Assembly (NCBI GenBank): GCA_031291275.1
Contig: JARLJJ010000124.1
Span: 1 to 49,954 of the forward strand
DNA: 49,954 bases
Reading direction: 5' to 3'
Origin: Formivibrio sp.
Lineage (GTDB): Bacteria > Pseudomonadota > Gammaproteobacteria > Burkholderiales > Chitinibacteraceae
The notes under the pieces are model-generated. The model was not told the origin of the DNA, searched no databases, and saw only the letters and a program-made list of their open reading frames with translations. Of this stretch, positions 47,954 through 49,954 are shown piece by piece. A program made the position numbers and the translations under genes. The first letter of the stretch is position 1; each line of letters begins with the position of its first letter.

Positions 47954-49954
47954 TTATTCCTTCTCTTCCGCGCTGCTAAGGTTCATTTCGTCCAGAATAT
48001 CTCTGGGCAAGAAGGAATCTGGATCGTGCTCACACAGATCAATCTCATCTTGATCATCGGGATCGGCCTCTTCGCCCCCCATCTCATCCAAGTCAGCCTC
48101 TGCCATTTCGCCATTTGATAAGGGCAATTCGACTACCTCCCAGCCAGACTTGCCCAGACTCAGTGTCAGCGGTTTGGCTTCATCCAGCATAATTCTGGGG
48201 AGAACACCGGATTTTGGTACCGTGCCGGACTCCAGAACCTGGCCGGCGTCATCCGTAATCTTGAACGATTTGCCGACCATGCCTGCGTCTTCAGCCGTAG
48301 CATCCGCATGCTCAAAAGCAAAGCGCAGACTGTGTTTGTTGATGAATTCTGCAGATGGCATAACAGGCAGCGCGCCATTTTGACTGTCACCCCCCGCCCA
48401 ACTATGCCCTCCCGCCTTCACCGTAAACGCCCCCGGGCAGCCCACTTCCACCTTGCCGTCGCCGATCTTTACGTAGGCTCCGCCCGAGGCGATGAAGGTG
48501 ATGTTCTTCGCTACCGCAAGATCAATCGCATCCGAGGATGACGTGATCTTCACGTCTTTCTGCGCGTTGATCGCGATGTCGTCGGTTTGGGCCTGGGCCA
48601 GGAACTGGCCTTCGTGAGCGATCAGCCGCACGCCTTCTTTCTGGCTGAACAGGCTGATGCCTTGGCCGGCGTTGAGGGTGATCTGCTGGCCTGCGGTCTG
48701 CTGGAGATGTTGCCCGGCAATCTGGTTGAGGTCTTCGCCGGCGTAGTGCGTGGTGGTCTTGGGCGTGGCGCTGCTGATGCCGCCGGGCGAACTCAGGGCG
48801 ATGATCGGGCTTTGGCCATTGGCTTTGTCTTGGGCGGTGTTGCTGCCGTTTTCCCAATCGCTGACCTGCTGGTTGAGTTCTTTCTGTTTGTCGGTCTCGG
48901 TCTTGAAGGCGTGGCAAGTTTCGGCGCTTTCACCGAGTCCGGTCAGCAGGTCCAGCGCGGTTTGCAGGTGGTTGATCAATTCGCTGCGGGCAAGCTGGCT
49001 GTCGCTCGCGCCCGTTCTGGCATCGGTGCTGAGCAGAATGCCTTGTGCGGCGCGGATCGCAGCGGCGGCGTCAGTGCGCAGTTCGGCGCCTTCCCCTCGC
49101 GGTTCGGCGTTGCCTTCGGTTCGCGGGTGGGTAAGGTAGCCAAGGTTGAGTTGGGTCTTGGCGTGTTCGCTCGATAGTTTGGTTCTGACTTCGTTCTGGG
49201 TGTCGTCGAACAGCAGCTCGTTGTATTGGCTACCCTGATATTCCTTGCTCTTGATGCCGGAGAGGGTCTTGCTGGCGGGCAGACTGCCAGCACCGCTGAA
49301 TACTGGCGGGGTATGCGTGCCGTTATAAATGGTTCCTTTGATAATCGGCCGATCGATGTCGCCTTCGATGAAGTCAACCAGCACTTCCTGACCAACACGC
49401 GGGATAAATTGGTGGCCCCATCCTGCACCGGCACTCGGGTAAGCCACTCTAAGCCAGCAGGAGGAGCGGTCATCGAGATTGGCACCGAATTCTGGGTGTT
49501 CGCTCGGGCGTTGCCAGTGAAACTGGATTTTGATGCGCCCCAGATTATCGGTGTGGATTTCTTCGGTCTGGTTTGAACCCGGGGAAGCCCCTTGAGGGCC
49601 GACAACCGTGGCTGTCTGCACGCCATTGGCTTTCGGTTTGGAATATTCGGTATGGGCGAAATCTGGCGTCAGTGGAATGCCGCGACGCGCCAGCGTAAGT
49701 TGACTTTGGAATGGCGGCTTACTGCTGTTTGTACTACTCGCACCTGATCCGGTAGCAAACAGGCCAACAAGCCCATTTTGCAACTCTCCCGGCAGGTTGT
49801 TTTGCGCAGTGAGCGTTTCTCCTGTCACCACGAACTGGCGTTGTTCTGGCGGATCCTGGTCATGAACCGGATGGCCCCTGAGCGTGAACCATTCACCCAC
49901 ATTGAGATTACGCACTGAACCTTGGGCCGTGAAGGCCTTCGCAGCACGATCAAG
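47954..49954 (-). CDS. vgrG: Type VI secretion tip protein VgrG (5' end cut by window edge)
   Basis: The frame is open to base 49954, so the N-terminus is outside; 666 codons plus the stop are visible. Early residues match the VgrG/Gp27-Gp5 region: NVGEWFTLRGHPVHDQDP, then IHTDNLGRIKIQFHWQRPSE, WLRVAYPSAGAGWGHQFIPR and GQEVLVDFIEGDIDRPIIKG. A DUF2345-type needle with repeated AGQ/LNAGQGISLFSQ follows. The last roughly 130 residues add a beta-domain (SFKITDDAGQVLESGTVPKS) and a very acidic tail (DEMGGEEADPDDQDEIDLCE). Such extensions commonly load specific effectors, here probably the protein encoded four bases downstream. No other type VI core genes are in view. Confidence 0.93.
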   Translation of the reverse strand, partial: LDRAAKAFTAQGSVRNLNVGEWFTLRGHPVHDQDPPEQRQFVVTGETLTAQNNLPGELQNGLVGLFATGSGASSTNSSKPPFQSQLTLARRGIPLTPDFAHTEYSKPKANGVQTATVVGPQGASPGSNQTEEIHTDNLGRIKIQFHWQRPSEHPEFGANLDDRSSCWLRVAYPSAGAGWGHQFIPRVGQEVLVDFIEGDIDRPIIKGTIYNGTHTPPVFSGAGSLPASKTLSGIKSKEYQGSQYNELLFDDTQNEVRTKLSSEHAKTQLNLGYLTHPRTEGNAEPRGEGAELRTDAAAAIRAAQGILLSTDARTGASDSQLARSELINHLQTALDLLTGLGESAETCHAFKTETDKQKELNQQVSDWENGSNTAQDKANGQSPIIALSSPGGISSATPKTTTHYAGEDLNQIAGQHLQQTAGQQITLNAGQGISLFSQKEGVRLIAHEGQFLAQAQTDDIAINAQKDVKITSSSDAIDLAVAKNITFIASGGAYVKIGDGKVEVGCPGAFTVKAGGHSWAGGDSQNGALPVMPSAEFINKHSLRFAFEHADATAEDAGMVGKSFKITDDAGQVLESGTVPKSGVLPRIMLDEAKPLTLSLGKSGWEVVELPLSNGEMAEADLDEMGGEEADPDDQDEIDLCEHDPDSFLPRDILDEMNLSSAEEKE

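Noticed and set aside
1..49954. tRNA, rRNA, CRISPR arrays, complete insertion sequences or riboswitches
   Set aside because: Intergenic stretches were read on both strands and nothing fitted these classes; structured RNAs without strong motifs could still be missed by eye.

Overview
The window looks like a chromosomal segment of a betaproteobacterium. This rests on the leuC / entericidin-like lipoprotein / leuD / leuB order, a citramalate synthase (CimA) next to it, and palindromic intergenic repeats of a type I associate with that class. I cannot fix the order or genus. No rRNA, tRNA, CRISPR array or complete insertion sequence was seen.

Layout. (1) 1-7.1 kb: leuC-ecn-leuD-leuB on the minus strand (leuB runs off the left edge), a divergent XRE/MmyB-type regulator, an AbrB-type membrane protein and cimA. 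CimA with LeuCDB can make isoleucine precursors from pyruvate as well as leucine. (2) 7.4-11.8 kb: a tight three-gene minus-strand operon for exported sugar-polymer enzymes: a CE4 deacetylase, a DUF4015 glycosidase-like protein, and a serine hydrolase fused to DUF1343 (NamZ-like). (3) 11.8-21.5 kb: a stress and accessory zone with three universal stress proteins, a polysaccharide pyruvyl transferase family protein, pcm, an APH-AAA fusion kinase, a remnant of a LonB-like protease, a secreted barnase-type RNase with barstar, a YkgJ protein, a radical SAM protein, a thioesterase and a TerB-like protein. Two of the stress genes share a promoter-like block. (4) 21.5-25.6 kb: yejF, then a complete AmmeMemoRadiSam operon (amrB-amrA-amrS). 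(5) 25.7-31.8 kb: btsS-btsR, btsT-yjiX and yjiA, a pyruvate sensing and uptake module matching the E. coli gene set. It has a direct repeat resembling the BtsR target, an FNR-like box, and a terminator plus a palindromic element separating yjiA. (6) 31.9-35.8 kb: an AEC transporter, a second CE4 deacetylase and yejBE. No yejA is present, and yejF lies 10 kb away. (7) 35.8-36.8 kb: about 0.9 kb of non-coding DNA holding several palindromes. (8) 36.8-41.3 kb: a four-gene 2-oxoacid oxidoreductase operon. Its last gene fuses a GltD-like NAD(P)H flavoprotein to a two-cluster ferredoxin, closed by a bidirectional terminator. (9) 41.4-50 kb: a minus-strand type VI secretion island: vgrG (cut by the right edge), a multidomain peptidoglycan-hydrolase effector, then an AT-rich string of small exported proteins ending in a periplasmic amidase and an LprI-like protein.

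How it fits together. Pyruvate recurs: BtsS/BtsR sense it, BtsT imports it, CimA condenses it with acetyl-CoA, and the oxidoreductase may interconvert it with acetyl-CoA. Cell-wall chemistry also recurs: NamZ-like, DUF4015 and CE4 enzymes, a type VI hydrolase effector, an amidase and an LprI-like inhibitor. The least understood parts are the AmmeMemoRadiSam operon, the CE4-DUF4015-NamZ operon, the exported proteins behind vgrG, and the palindromic elements that start at stop codons.
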